Position numbers and translations under genes: made by a program. A DNA stretch of 64,000 bases. It comes from Meiothermus sp. (lineage in GTDB: Bacteria; Deinococcota; Deinococci; Deinococcales; Thermaceae). The stretch covers positions 186,001-250,000 of the forward strand of contig NZ_BPIM01000001.1 in the NCBI RefSeq assembly GCF_026004115.1, given 5' to 3'. The notes under the pieces are model-generated. The model made no database searches, had not been told where the DNA came from, and saw only the letters and a list, made by a program, of their open reading frames with translations. Numbering within the stretch: position 1 is the first letter of the stretch; each line of letters opens with the position of its first letter. This document shows, piece by piece, positions 7,742-16,784 of the stretch.

Positions 7742-8787
7742 ACTCCCTGAATCAAACTTCGTTGTTCCTGCGAGCGGCCTGGGGTGAGGATACCCCCCAG
7801 GCCCCCATCTGGCTGATGCGTCAGGCCGGGCGCTACCTACCCGAGTATCGCGCCATTAAGGCCCGGGCTGGCTTTTGGGAGATGGTGCGCACACCTGAAC
7901 TGGCCGCCGAGGTCACCCTGCAACCTTTGCGCCGCTTCCCGCTGGACGCGGCCATTCTCTTCAGCGACATCATGACCCCGCTACCGGCCATGGGGGTGCA
8001 CATTGACTTTAGCCCCGGGCCGGTGGTAGCCGAGCCCCTGCGCACCCAAGCCCAGATAGAAGCCCTCCGGCTCCCAGAAGCCCAGGAGATTGCCCCCTAC
8101 GTGGCCCAGGCAATCCGCCTGGTGCGGCGCGAACTGACCGGTAAACCGGTAGCCCTCATCGGCTTTGGCGGGGCCCCTTTGACCCTGGCAACCTACCTGG
8201 TACAGGGCGGCGGCTCCAAGGATTACGAGGACTTCAGGGCCTTTCTACGCCAGGAACCCACCCTGGCCCACCGTTTGCTCGAGCGCCTGACCGAGCTTTC
8301 CATCCGCTATCTGCGCATGCAAGTGGAAGCGGGGGCCCAGGCCATCCAGCTTTTCGACTCCTGGGCAGGCCTGCACGACCTCGAGGCCTACCTCACCTTT
8401 GGTCTGCCCTATAACCAGGCTGTTCTATCTGCGCTGGCAGACCTAAGCGTGCCGCGCATCTACCTGGCCGTTGGGGCGGCTCACCTCTACCCTGCGCTGG
8501 CCCAGCTATCCTGCGAAGCCGTCAGCGTGGATTGGCGCATGAGCTTGGCCCAGGTGCGTCCTTTTTTTCCTGCCCACACCCTGCAAGGTAACCTCGACCC
8601 CGCTATTTTGCTGGCCCCACCTGCGGTTATTACCCAGGAAGCCCATAAGGTGCTGCGGGCCGGGCGGGGGGGGCCCCACATCTTCAACCTGGGCCATGGG
8701 GTTATCCGAACCACGCCCCCGGAACACGTATCCCATCTGGTGGAGGTGGTTCAACAGTTCAACCGACACACCGAGGAGCCTGCATGA
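7738..8787 (+). CDS. hemE: Uroporphyrinogen decarboxylase
   Basis: Decarboxylates the four acetate side chains of uroporphyrinogen III to give coproporphyrinogen III. Family signatures are WLMRQAGRYLPEYR near residue 28, FSDIMTPLPAMG near residue 80 and the GFGGAPLTLATYL segment in the middle. The 349-aa length is usual. The GTG at 7738 overlaps the regulator stop codon (GTGA); the end overlaps hemQ as ATGA. Confidence 0.95.
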   Translation: MNSLNQTSLFLRAAWGEDTPQAPIWLMRQAGRYLPEYRAIKARAGFWEMVRTPELAAEVTLQPLRRFPLDAAILFSDIMTPLPAMGVHIDFSPGPVVAEPLRTQAQIEALRLPEAQEIAPYVAQAIRLVRRELTGKPVALIGFGGAPLTLATYLVQGGGSKDYEDFRAFLRQEPTLAHRLLERLTELSIRYLRMQVEAGAQAIQLFDSWAGLHDLEAYLTFGLPYNQAVLSALADLSVPRIYLAVGAAHLYPALAQLSCEAVSVDWRMSLAQVRPFFPAHTLQGNLDPAILLAPPAVITQEAHKVLRAGRGGPHIFNLGHGVIRTTPPEHVSHLVEVVQQFNRHTEEPA

Positions 8788-9566
8788 ACGAGAAAGAAGC
8801 CCGTGAATACAAGGAAAAAGAAACCCGGCGCATGGTAGACCTGGATCCGGCGGGGCTCATCAGCCGCAAGGCCCCCGACCAGGCCAAGCGGCAGTTCATG
8901 AACTACGCCTTTTACAAGCTGGACCCCGCCTTCCGCCGCCAGAGCCCCGAGTTCGTGGAAGCTGCCAAAGCCGAGTTTGCCGAGGTTTGCGAGCGCTGGG
9001 CCAATCGGGGTGAGGGCTTTATCCTGCGCTCTTACAGTCTGGTAGGTACCCGGGCCGATGTAGACTTTATGCTCTGGCGCATCAGCTTCCAGGTGCCCGA
9101 TTTCCAGGCTATGCAGCGCGATCTCAACCGCACCGCCCTGGCCGGCTACCTGAGCCAGCCCTACTCCTTTCTCTCCATGCAAAAGCGCTCCATCTACGTG
9201 GACCGCTTCAACCCGGAGGGCGAAGGCGTGCACCTTTTGCCCGGGCAAGGGCAGTATCTGTTTGTGTACCCTTTTGTCAAAACCAGAGCCTGGTATGACC
9301 TATCGCCGCAGGCCCGCCAGGGCATGATGGACGAGCACATTTTCGTCTCGGCTCCCTTTACCGGCGTGACCCTCAACACCTCGTACTCTTACGGTATCGA
9401 CGACCAGGAGTTTGTGGTGGCCTTCGACTCCAACTACCCCCAGGAGTTTGTAGATCTGGTGCAGCGCCTGCGCTTTACCGAGGCCAGCCTCTACACCCTG
9501 CGCGACACCCCCATGTTTACCTGCATCAAGAAAGGCATCCGCGAGGTGCTGGAAGACCTGGCCTGA
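8784..9566 (+). CDS. hemQ: Coproheme decarboxylase (HemQ, chlorite-dismutase family)
   Basis: Last enzyme of the coproporphyrin-dependent pathway: converts coproheme to heme b with peroxide. The 260-aa sequence has the tyrosine-lysine pair spaced as in characterised HemQ proteins (Tyr162 and Lys166 in VYPFVKTRAWY) and a candidate proximal heme ligand His185 in GMMDEHI. The arginine needed by true chlorite dismutases is replaced by the YSYGIDDQEF context typical of HemQ. It lies directly between hemE and hemH, which fits the pathway. It overlaps hemE by 4 nt. Confidence 0.92.
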   Translation: MNEKEAREYKEKETRRMVDLDPAGLISRKAPDQAKRQFMNYAFYKLDPAFRRQSPEFVEAAKAEFAEVCERWANRGEGFILRSYSLVGTRADVDFMLWRISFQVPDFQAMQRDLNRTALAGYLSQPYSFLSMQKRSIYVDRFNPEGEGVHLLPGQGQYLFVYPFVKTRAWYDLSPQARQGMMDEHIFVSAPFTGVTLNTSYSYGIDDQEFVVAFDSNYPQEFVDLVQRLRFTEASLYTLRDTPMFTCIKKGIREVLEDLA

Positions 9567-9606
9567 AAAGGCTATGGCTATTTTTTGATCTACCAGAGGT
9601 TTCAGC

Positions 9607-10575
9607 ATGAACGTACTCCTGATGGCCTACGGCACCCCTTACCGACCGGAAGAAATCGAACCTTACTACACAGACATAAGGCGCGGGCGCCCACCCAGCC
9701 CAGAGCTACTGGCCGAACTGGCCGAGCGCTATGACCTGATTGGGCGTAGCCCCCTCAGCGAGATTACCTACGCCCAGGCGGTGCGCCTCGAGGCCGCGCT
9801 GAACGCTACCCTTCCTTTGTATTCAAAGCCCTTTCAAAGCTCCCCTGGGCCCCGGGTCCAGGGCCCCGCACGGGTTTACCTGGGTACCAAGCACTGGCAC
9901 CCGTTCATCGCCGAAGCCGTGCAGGCTATGGCCCAGGATGGAGTTCGGCAGGCCGTAGGCATTGTGGCCGCACCGCACTTTTCTTCGCGTAGCATCGCTG
10001 AGTACCGCGAGAAGGTCGAGCACGCCCTGGCCGAGCTGGGGCATCCCTTTACCTTTAGCCTGGTCGAAGCCTACCCCGACCATCCGGGCTATATTCAGGC
10101 CGTATCCGGGCGGGTCAGCGAGCAGATCTGGCGTTTGCGCGAGCCGGGGCGGGCTCTTTTCCTCTTCACCGCCCACTCGATTCCGGAAAAATCGGCCCAG
10201 GATGGCATCTATCAAGCCCAGGTGCGCACCACCGCCGAACGGGTGGCCGAGTCGCTGGGACTAGCCCACTGGGACGTCGCCTGGCAGTCGGCGGGTCGTA
10301 CCCCCGAGCCCTGGATTGGCCCTGACATCAACGAGCGCCTCGAGGCCGCCGCAGCCCAGGGCTATGGCGAGGTGGTGGTAACGGCCGTGGGCTTTCCTTC
10401 AGATCACCTCGAGGTCTTCTACGACCTCGACTACGAAGCCCAAAACACCGCAACCCGCCTGGGCTTGCGTCTCTTGCGTACCAGAAGCCTCAACGCCGAT
10501 CCCGACTACATCGAGGTGCTGCGGGATCTGGTGCTTGCTGCCTGGGCCCGGCTTCCCCAGGCGCAGGTGGTTTGA
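9607..10575 (+). CDS. hemH: Coproporphyrin III ferrochelatase
   Basis: Inserts Fe(II) into the porphyrin ring. 322 aa, within the family range, with the metal-site histidine in VAAPHFSSRS, TAHSIPEKSAQDG in the centre and a C-terminal VVTAVGFPSDHLEVFYDLD with the conserved glutamate. In an operon containing hemQ the substrate should be coproporphyrin III rather than protoporphyrin IX, so the modern name would be CpfC. A 40-bp gap separates it from hemQ; its stop shares a base with the hemY start. Confidence 0.93.
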   Translation: MNVLLMAYGTPYRPEEIEPYYTDIRRGRPPSPELLAELAERYDLIGRSPLSEITYAQAVRLEAALNATLPLYSKPFQSSPGPRVQGPARVYLGTKHWHPFIAEAVQAMAQDGVRQAVGIVAAPHFSSRSIAEYREKVEHALAELGHPFTFSLVEAYPDHPGYIQAVSGRVSEQIWRLREPGRALFLFTAHSIPEKSAQDGIYQAQVRTTAERVAESLGLAHWDVAWQSAGRTPEPWIGPDINERLEAAAAQGYGEVVVTAVGFPSDHLEVFYDLDYEAQNTATRLGLRLLRTRSLNADPDYIEVLRDLVLAAWARLPQAQVV

Positions 10576-11948
10576 TGCGGCTGGCAATTGTAGGCGGTGG
10601 GGCTGCGGGCCTGTCGGCGGCCTATTATGCGCGGCAGGCCGCCCCCGACCTCGAGATTACCCTGCTCGAGGCCGATACCCGCCTGGGCGGCAAGATTACT
10701 ACCGTGCTAGAAGGCGGCTTTGTGCTGGAGGGAGGCCCCGATGCGGTGGTGCGCTACAAGCCCTGGGCCCTAGCGCTGATGCAAGACCTGGGCCTGGAAG
10801 CCGACCTGGTCAGTACCCTTCCGGCCCGCCCTTCGGCCCTGATCCACAATGGACGCGAGGCCCTACCGATTCCCCCTGGATTGCAGATGGTGGTACCGGG
10901 CGACCTGGGCGCCTTGGCCCGCAGCCCCCTTCTGAGCCCCTTCGGCAAGGCACGAGCTGCTTTGGACTTGCTCATACCTAAAGGCCCCTCGCACGACGAA
11001 GCATTTGGTCGCTTCATCAAACGCAGGCTGGGGCGGCAGGTTTGGGAACGCCTGGTGGCCCCTTTGTCGGGGGGCATCTACGGCGGCGATCCGGCCGAGC
11101 TTTCTACCCTGGCCGCTTTCCCGCAGCTCAAGGCGCTAGAGCAAGAGCATGGCAGCCTCATCCGAGGCGCCATGGCCCAGCGCAAAAAGCGCGGTACCCG
11201 CGAAGCCGGACAACTCTTTGCCTCGCTCAAAAGCGGTCTGGGCGGCCTGGTTGAGGCCCTGCAGGCCCGCCTGGAGGGGGTGCACATTCGCCTGGGGGCC
11301 AGCGTAACCGGCCTCGAGCGCGCCCACACCTGGCGCATTCACACGCCCGAAGGCACGCTTGAGGCCGAGGCCCTGGTGCTCACCACCCCAGCAGGGGTCA
11401 CGGGAAGCCTGCTCGAGACCCTGCACCCCGAAGCAGCCGCCGCACTGCGGCAAATCCCTTACGGCGAATCGGCGACCGTTAGTCTGGCTTTCGATAAAAA
11501 GCAAATTCCCCCCAGGGTCGGCCACGGGCTCCTGATGGCCGCGAACCAAGGTTTTGCGGCCCGCGGGTTTACCTGGACCGACCAGAAGTGGTCGGGCCGC
11601 GCCCCTGAAGGGCTGGCCCTGGTACGGGCCTACTTTTCTGGCATCAGCGTCCCGGAACCCGAGCTCATCCGGCTGGCCCTGCAAGACCTGCACAGGCTGT
11701 GGGGAAAAGCGCCCCATCCGCTGCACACCTGGGTTTTTCGTTGGCCAGAGGGCCTGCCGCGCTATACGCTGGGACATCAGGCCCGGGTCGAGAGGGCCCT
11801 GCGAGCCGAAGAACTGCCCGGCCTCTTCCTGGCGGGTGCAGCCTACTACGGGGTCGGACTGCCGGAGGTGATCCGCATGGGCCAGTCTGCCGCACATAAA
11901 GCTGTTGGTTTTTTGCAAGGAATTAGTCGGGTGCAGGTGCCCATCTAG
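10575..11948 (+). CDS. hemY: Coproporphyrinogen III oxidase, FAD-dependent (HemY/CgoX)
   Basis: FAD enzyme that oxidises coproporphyrinogen III to coproporphyrin III with oxygen. 457 aa. The N-terminal dinucleotide motif AIVGGGAAGLSAAYYA is followed by LLEADTRLGGKI, and the C-terminal FAD contact reads GLFLAGAAYYGVGLPEVI. The ATG at 10575 forms TGATG with the hemH stop; a TTG one codon earlier is possible. In classical naming this is protoporphyrinogen oxidase, but the hemQ context argues for the coproporphyrin substrate. Last gene of the heme operon; no clear terminator follows. Confidence 0.92.
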   Translation: MRLAIVGGGAAGLSAAYYARQAAPDLEITLLEADTRLGGKITTVLEGGFVLEGGPDAVVRYKPWALALMQDLGLEADLVSTLPARPSALIHNGREALPIPPGLQMVVPGDLGALARSPLLSPFGKARAALDLLIPKGPSHDEAFGRFIKRRLGRQVWERLVAPLSGGIYGGDPAELSTLAAFPQLKALEQEHGSLIRGAMAQRKKRGTREAGQLFASLKSGLGGLVEALQARLEGVHIRLGASVTGLERAHTWRIHTPEGTLEAEALVLTTPAGVTGSLLETLHPEAAAALRQIPYGESATVSLAFDKKQIPPRVGHGLLMAANQGFAARGFTWTDQKWSGRAPEGLALVRAYFSGISVPEPELIRLALQDLHRLWGKAPHPLHTWVFRWPEGLPRYTLGHQARVERALRAEELPGLFLAGAAYYGVGLPEVIRMGQSAAHKAVGFLQGISRVQVPI

Positions 11949-12225
11949 CCGCCCAATCATGATTCTGGTCGGCCCCGAGTGCACAAGAGGGCATAATCCC
12001 GCGTAAGACCAGTACAGGGCTGGCCTTGCCTTGCCTGCGGCACATTTTGTAGGTGCTTGTTCGCAGGGGCTGAAGCTAATTCCGCCCGTATCTCGCGCCG
12101 GACTTTGGCAAGTGTTGAATATGTGCTCGTGAAGCCGTGCATTGCTCGCCTACACGGCACTAAAGGCCCATTCGGTGATCCAGGCAAATGGGGGTTTGTG
12201 CATGAACATTTGTAATCCAGATGGC
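11949..12225. other. Intergenic region between hemY and the prophage left end
   Basis: 277 bp with no convincing gene, RNA or terminator that I can support. Confidence 0.5.
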
Positions 12226-12268
12226 GCGCCCGGGAGGACTCGAACCCCCGACCTACCGCTTAGAAGGC
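12226..12268. repeat. attL of element 1 (tRNA-Arg 3' fragment)
   Basis: 43 bp identical to 20265-20307, comprising the tRNA-Arg sequence from the anticodon arm to the 3' end. The 5' half of the tRNA is missing here, so this is an attachment-site remnant and not a gene. Confidence 0.9.
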
Positions 12269-12341
12269 CGCTTTGTGCATTATCTGCCCAAAGCCCCTAT
12301 TTAGATTTTGCTGTGCCGGTGCGAGATTTTGCCGCCATCTG

Positions 12342-13488
12342 TTATGCCTGCTCTTGAGCCGTTTGGTCTGTTTTTTGCCCGTGTAGGTGTAATAAGGCGT
12401 CAAGGCCAAGAGCAGCCTGACGCCGCTCTTCCTCTTGCAGGTGCTGATAAATCCGCAGCGTAAGCGTGGGATCCTTTGTGGCGTAGACGATCCGCAACTT
12501 GTTTGGGGCTCAGGACAGCCTGCAACGCCAGCGAAGTATACGTGTGCCGGAGCCCGTGCAAGCCGATCCGGGGCAGTCCTGCGTTATCGATCAGCCCACG
12601 AAAAGTCCGCTTGACGTTTCGGTAGGAAAGCGGGGTACCGGCCTCTGACGGGAAGATCAAGCCGTGTTCCTTCCACCGCCGGGCGGTGGTGCGTTCCTCG
12701 TGCTAGTAGCCCTGGTGCTGCTGTAACAACTCTTGCGTCGCGGGGTCCAGGTAAATAGGAGCGCTCGAGCCCAGCGTTTTGGTAGGCCCCAGGGTGCCAT
12801 CCTTGGTGAGCGTATGACGAATGTATAGCCGCTCGCCCTGCCAGTCTTCCCAGCACAAGACCATGGCCTCCCCTATGCGGATGCCGGTGGTGAGCATCAA
12901 ATAAAACATCGGGTACAACCGGTGCGACCGGGCGACCTCGAGGAATGCCGCCGTCTGCTCCCGGTTCCAGGCTCGAGCGGGCCGCACCACTCCCCCCGCC
13001 GGGGGGTCCACTGCCTCGATGGGGTTGGCCTCGAGCAGCCCTAGCCGCACTGCATCCCGTAGGGCCGCGCGGAGGAATTGGTACAAGTGGCGACGGCTCG
13101 AGGGCGACAACTCCGCCAGTTCGGCAAAGCGGGCCCCGATAGCCAGAGGCGATAGCCGGGTCAGGGGGGTATTTGCCAAAGGCGACAGCATCCGTTGATA
13201 GTCCCGATATTTGTTTTGGGTTGACATCCGCAACCCCTTGGATCGGATGCGCTCATCAGCCCACCGCTCGAGCCATTCCCCCAGCCGCAACCGGCTAAGC
13301 TGGATTACGCCATAGCCCGCTTTGGGCAGCAGCCGGGCTAGCCGCTCGGCTACTTCCCGCCGGGTACGCCCGTACACCCAGCGCTTTTGCTGCTTTCCAT
13401 CCGGGCCATAGCCCACCGTGACAAAGGCCGCCCAACGCCCGTCCTTGCGCTGGAAGATGGAGCCTTCGCCTTTGCCGCGTCGGGGCAT
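12342..13488 (-). pseudogene. Tyrosine recombinase (phage integrase), broken by a stop and a frameshift
   Basis: Starts at the ATG at 13488 (MPRRGKGEGSIFQRKDGRW, the usual N-terminal arm-binding domain). The first 261 codons are intact, including the first catalytic arginine in TTGIRIGEAMVL. An in-frame TAG at 12703-12705 then interrupts the frame, and reading on gives LIFPSEAGTPLSYRNV and HGLRHTYTSLAL with the HxxR motif. One extra base in the CC at about 12473-12474 shifts the frame; correcting it gives DPTLTLRIYQHLQEEE with the catalytic tyrosine, ending at a TAA at 12342-12344. Two independent lesions make sequencing error unlikely, so the prophage integrase is dead. Confidence 0.85.
12387..12403. 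repeat. Candidate integrase arm site, left end of element 1
   Basis: GTGTAATAAGGCGTCAA here closely matches GTGTCAATAAGGTGTCAA at 20197-20214, in the same orientation, near the other end of the element. Paired direct repeats inside both ends are what tyrosine-integrase arm sites look like. It lies inside the 3' end of the integrase gene. Confidence 0.4.
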
Positions 13489-13505
13489 GCTATCTCCTGG
13501 GGTGA

Positions 13506-13511
13506 TATGCT
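13506..13511 (+). promoter_or_regulatory. Leaderless -10 box of the first prophage gene
   Basis: TATGCT ends exactly 6 nt before the ATG at 13518, the same arrangement as many host genes here. It lies in the 29-bp gap between the divergent integrase and the rightward genes. Confidence 0.45.
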
Positions 13512-13517
13512 GGATTC

Positions 13518-13748
13518 ATGACGGTGGTGCTGCCGCGTGGGCTGGAAAAGAAAATCTCCGACTTGCAAAAGATTAAGGACAAGGGGTGGGATAAGGAGAT
13601 CGAGAAAGCCATTGATGCCATCTTGGCGGAAGACCTGCTGCTTAGCCCAAACCCCAAGCAAAAACTGACCGAAGCGCAAGCCATAAAAGAAGCCAGTAAA
13701 GCGGTAAAGCAGTATCGAGCAAGAACAAAACGAGGAAAGTCTGTGTGA
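13518..13748 (+). CDS. Small charged prophage protein of unknown function
   Basis: 76 aa, rich in Lys and Glu and predicted to be helical, ending in a basic tail (RARTKRGKSV). It is the first rightward gene, divergent from the integrase, where small phages often keep a regulator or single-stranded DNA-binding protein. No motif identifies it. The start is supported by the leaderless -10 box at 13506. Confidence 0.55.
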   Translation: MTVVLPRGLEKKISDLQKIKDKGWDKEIEKAIDAILAEDLLLSPNPKQKLTEAQAIKEASKAVKQYRARTKRGKSV

Positions 13749-13761
13749 AGTTGGTGCTTGT

Positions 13762-13821
13762 CAAATGCTCCATATCTCGTCAAATGCTCCATATCTCGAC
13801 GCTACGTTCACGCTACGTTCA
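13762..13821. repeat. Two tandem duplications upstream of the replication gene
   Basis: A 19-bp unit beginning TCAAATGCTCC is perfectly repeated in tandem at 13762-13780 and 13781-13799. It is followed at once by an 11-bp unit ACGCTACGTTC at 13800-13810 and 13811-13821. Lying just before an HUH replication gene, these could be initiator-binding iterons, an origin component, or replication-slippage scars. Confidence 0.6.
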
Positions 13822-13853
13822 GCACGCAATTTCTGGGCCTACGGGCCCGACTA

Positions 13854-14983
13854 ATGATCAACCCCGGCACCCTCAAACTCCGAATAGGGGGGCTGCTGCA
13901 ATCCAAGCTGGGAGGAGAGAGTGCACGCGGCATTGTCCGCACGCTCAGCACGAAGAGCCGGAGCCGGTTGCTCGAGCTGACCCGCGAGCTGGAAGCTGCC
14001 GATATCTACCCCAAACTGATGATTACGCTTACCTACCCCCGCGACTGGGAAGGGGCTATATCGCCCGAACACGCCGAGGCCCTGTGGCAATTCCGCCGCG
14101 CCTGGGGCCTCATGAACGCTCATCGCTACCGGCCCAAGGGCCCGGGCTGGGCTGAGCGCTGGGCCGAGCTGCGGCCGAGGTGCGAGCGCGGCTTAGGCGA
14201 CTGCGCGAGGTGGGGCCGGACGGCAAAAAAGTAAAAGCGCACCTCGAGGCGTTTCGCAAGCGCTTTGAGCGTCGCTTTGGCACATCTTGGGGGCTGGTCT
14301 GGAAGCTCGAGTTTCAGCGCCGGGGTGCGCCCCACATCCACCTTTTTTTGTGGAACTGCCAGGACATTGACCCCGCCGAGCTGCGGGCCTGGATAGGGCG
14401 GGCCTGGGCGGAGGTGGTGGCGGGATCCGACTTGAACGCATACTTCGACCCGCAAACGCTGGCCCTCTACGATGCCTACCGCGAGAAGGGCGGGCGGGAA
14501 TTTGCCGAAGCCATGCTCGAGGGAATGGGGCTGAGTGCCGGCGTCTGGAACCACATTAGGGCTGGTACCGGGGTAGAGGTGATCCGGGAAAAACATTGGG
14601 GCTACCTTGCCAAGGAAATACAGGGCGGGATGAAGGCATATCAGCACGCCGTACCCCGCCGCTATCGCAACGTGGGGCGCTGGTGGGGGTACTGGCGATA
14701 CAAGCGTGCGGGCTGGGTTCAACTGCTTTTTGACCTCGCCAGCGCGTCCATGGGCGAGGTCAAAGAGGCCATTGTAAAGCCCGTAGAGGCCGCACTGAAA
14801 ACGCTTCCCAAAGCGTGTAAAGACTTCAAGGAGCGGGCCAAGGCCATGCTGACTAGATTCTTGAAAACCGGCTCTCTGGTCGCCCGAAAAGTTGACCCCG
14901 ACGGCATAGTCACCGAGGGGGCCTATGGCTACCTCACCGTCTGGGGCAAGCGCGCCGTCAATGCTGCACTGGAGGCCTTGTAA
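13854..14983 (+). pseudogene. HUH rolling-circle replication initiation protein, frameshifted
   Basis: Initiates replication by nicking DNA through a tyrosine. The N-terminal part reads IYPKLMITLTYPRDW (HUH motif I region). At about 14171-14176 the frame is lost; adding one G in the GCGGCCGAGG stretch joins it to the second frame. That frame carries the metal-binding HUH motif in RRGAPHIHLFLW and a candidate catalytic tyrosine in HWGYLAKEIQGG, and ends at 14983. The whole product would be about 376 aa. The lesion could be real decay or a sequencing slip in a GC-rich run. The start is uncertain: ATG at 13854 is used, but an in-frame TTG at 13758 would read through the tandem repeats. Confidence 0.75.
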
Positions 14984-15173
14984 TGCAACTCTGCCGTATC
15001 GATCTAAAGTACCGGCACCCGACCGCTTCAACGCCTTACGCGCCGCCCGGATAATAGGCAAACGCAAAGGCATCCGGTTATACGTCTATCGCTGCCCACA
15101 CTGCCAGGACTGGCACCTGACCCATCGCTCACCCAGCGAGTTTGCTACCCTGAAACAGATACACTATGGATAA
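14961..15173 (+). CDS. Small zinc-ribbon protein
   Basis: 70 aa from the ATG at 14961, overlapping the end of the replication gene by 23 nt. The C-terminal half has YRCPHCQDWHLTHR, a CxxC...H knuckle seen in many small phage proteins downstream of replication genes, preceded by a basic helix. It may bind DNA or a partner protein. The frame is open further upstream, so the start is not certain. It overlaps the next gene by 8 nt. Confidence 0.6.
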   Translation: MLHWRPCNATLPYRSKVPAPDRFNALRAARIIGKRKGIRLYVYRCPHCQDWHLTHRSPSEFATLKQIHYG

Positions 15174-15567
15174 AAACCTCAACCCCCTTCGTTTGATCAT
15201 TGCCCTGGGCCTGATCGTCTATCTTGGCTGGCTCTTGCTGAAACCCTCGCCCAGTGAAGCGCTGGTAGTGCAGGAAACCACCCCGACGAGCTCGTCGGCA
15301 AAAACTGCGCTACCCACGGCCATACCAACCCCTGAGGCAGCCCCAGCGCTCCCTTGCCCAGGCAACATCGAACAGGTGACGCTAAGCAACTACGAGATCC
15401 GGCTAAAAATCTCTGGCTCGGCTGAACGCATCCTGGTCTACACCGACCAGGGCAACGTGACTGCCTCAACCCTCGAGGCCGGCTCTGCCGGTGAGTACCG
15501 CGTGCGCACGCCGGGGCCGGCTACCGCCGTACAGCTCGACAACTGCGAACCGCTGAACCTGAGGTAA
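15166..15567 (+). CDS. Membrane-anchored extracytoplasmic prophage protein
   Basis: 133 aa. One N-terminal membrane segment (about residues 9-25), then a Pro/Thr/Ser-rich linker and a roughly 75-residue domain outside the membrane containing two cysteines (CPGN... and DNCEPL) that may form a disulfide. Family not recognised. Position fits a virion or assembly protein, by inference only. Confidence 0.6.
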   Translation: MDKNLNPLRLIIALGLIVYLGWLLLKPSPSEALVVQETTPTSSSAKTALPTAIPTPEAAPALPCPGNIEQVTLSNYEIRLKISGSAERILVYTDQGNVTASTLEAGSAGEYRVRTPGPATAVQLDNCEPLNLR

Positions 15568-15569
15568 GT

Positions 15570-15881
15570 ATGGACATCAAAAAAGGCTACATCGGACGAT
15601 CCGCATTTAGGTTGTTTACCCGAAAATCCAACCCCATCACACCCACCACTGCGCAGCAAACCCAACTCATGACCGTGCTACTGGCAGACCGCCGCAGCGC
15701 TGAAAGCATCATGCGCTATGCCCAGGGCGATCTGCGAAACCTGAACGGAGTGGAGATAAAAGAACTGGCCGCCCTACCCGGGGTGGGGGAAGCCGCAGCC
15801 GCAAAGGTGATTGCCCTGTTTGCCTTGCTCAACCAGCTTCTTACGCCGCGTCAGAATACGCCGTCTGCCTCAGACGGCTAA
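15570..15881 (+). CDS. Helix-hairpin-helix protein resembling the RadC N-terminus
   Basis: 103 aa. The region ELAALPGVGEAAAAKVIALF (about residues 65-84) is a clear helix-hairpin-helix DNA-binding motif, and the preceding LLADRRSAESIMRYAQGDL resembles the N-terminal domain of RadC-type proteins. The catalytic RadC/JAB part is absent. Role unknown; non-specific DNA binding is likely. Confidence 0.6.
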   Translation: MDIKKGYIGRSAFRLFTRKSNPITPTTAQQTQLMTVLLADRRSAESIMRYAQGDLRNLNGVEIKELAALPGVGEAAAAKVIALFALLNQLLTPRQNTPSASDG

Positions 15882-15923
15882 ACCAGCCTTGCATATCAGA
15901 TTGCCTACATCGAAGCTGTAGGC

Positions 15924-16382
15924 ATGGCTTTTACCCGTGTGCCAATAAGCAAAAATCAGCAGCTTGGGCCGGGTTTGTACGAAGCCGTGCTGGCTATCAG
16001 CGGTGACATCAGCCGCGCGACACGAACCGACCTGCAAAGGGTGCTGTCAGCCAAGTTTGGCCAGGCCGTGGAAGTGGTGGACTGGGGAAGGTCTGGCGGG
16101 AATTATGTTTTACAGTTTCGAGTCAGGCAAACCCAGGCCCAGGTACAAACCGATGACCTTTATCAACCAGCGGCCTTTTTTGTGCCGGTCATCATTACGG
16201 TAGCAGCTATTGCAGGGGCCATTTATCTGGCATACAGACTCACCATTGAGATCAAATCCGCCTTTGCGCTGGTGTCGCAGCCTGCCCGCGATACCGCCGT
16301 GAGCGGTGCCGGTGTCGGGATGGCGGGGCTAGGGGTGGGAGCAGTCCTGTTTGGGCTGTATCTGCTTGCAAAAAGAGGGTGA
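15924..16382 (+). CDS. Prophage membrane protein with two transmembrane segments
   Basis: 152 aa. A soluble N-terminal domain of about 75 residues is followed by a membrane segment at about 82-102 (FFVPVIITVAAIAGAIYLA) and another at about 128-148 (a Gly-rich helix). The family is not recognised. The soluble-then-membrane layout is common among minor coat and assembly proteins of small phages. Confidence 0.6.
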   Translation: MAFTRVPISKNQQLGPGLYEAVLAISGDISRATRTDLQRVLSAKFGQAVEVVDWGRSGGNYVLQFRVRQTQAQVQTDDLYQPAAFFVPVIITVAAIAGAIYLAYRLTIEIKSAFALVSQPARDTAVSGAGVGMAGLGVGAVLFGLYLLAKRG

Positions 16383-16385
16383 GCC

Positions 16386-16784
16386 ATGAAACTCCAACTG
16401 CCCGAAACCCTGCTTACCCAGACGGTGGAAACCCCCAGCGGTACGGCTGAGGGTATACCGCTGAAGCCAGACCAGCTCGACCCCGTCCTGACCGAAGCGG
16501 TAGAGTCCCAGCCCGAGCAGCCCGAAAAACAAAAACAGCCAGAACAGCCAACCACAAAAAAATCTTTTGCACAAGAACCACAAAATGCAAAAGAGGAAAA
16601 AGCCAAAAAACACTCTGGCAAAGGCAAATCCCTGCCCCTGGTAGGGATCGCCCTGGCCGCCCTGGCCGCCGTCATAGCAGTAGCCAGCCAAGGAACAAAC
16701 TATGGAAGCAACCAACCCCCTCGAGCCGAACAACCCCATGCCCCCCAGCCCGCCGGTGGAAACCGAGGCATCATCTGGGAGTGA
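16386..16784 (+). CDS. Prophage single-pass membrane protein with a low-complexity stalk
   Basis: 132 aa. The first 80 residues are Pro/Glu/Gln/Lys-rich and probably disordered, with a PEQPEKQKQPEQP run; a membrane segment follows at about 85-100 (LVGIALAALAAVIAVAS). Not recognised. Its last 83 nt overlap the next gene in another frame. Confidence 0.55.
   Translation: MKLQLPETLLTQTVETPSGTAEGIPLKPDQLDPVLTEAVESQPEQPEKQKQPEQPTTKKSFAQEPQNAKEEKAKKHSGKGKSLPLVGIALAALAAVIAVASQGTNYGSNQPPRAEQPHAPQPAGGNRGIIWE

Noticed and set aside
12226-12268. A possible tRNA gene
   Set aside because: Only the 3' half of tRNA-Arg is present; it is an attachment-site duplicate.
13762-13821. Short CRISPR array
   Set aside because: The repeats are contiguous without spacers and there are only two copies of each unit; no cas genes are present.
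13854-14983. Two separate genes instead of one broken replication gene
   Set aside because: The second frame lacks a good start and carries the HUH box that must follow the motif in the first frame; one base joins them cleanly.
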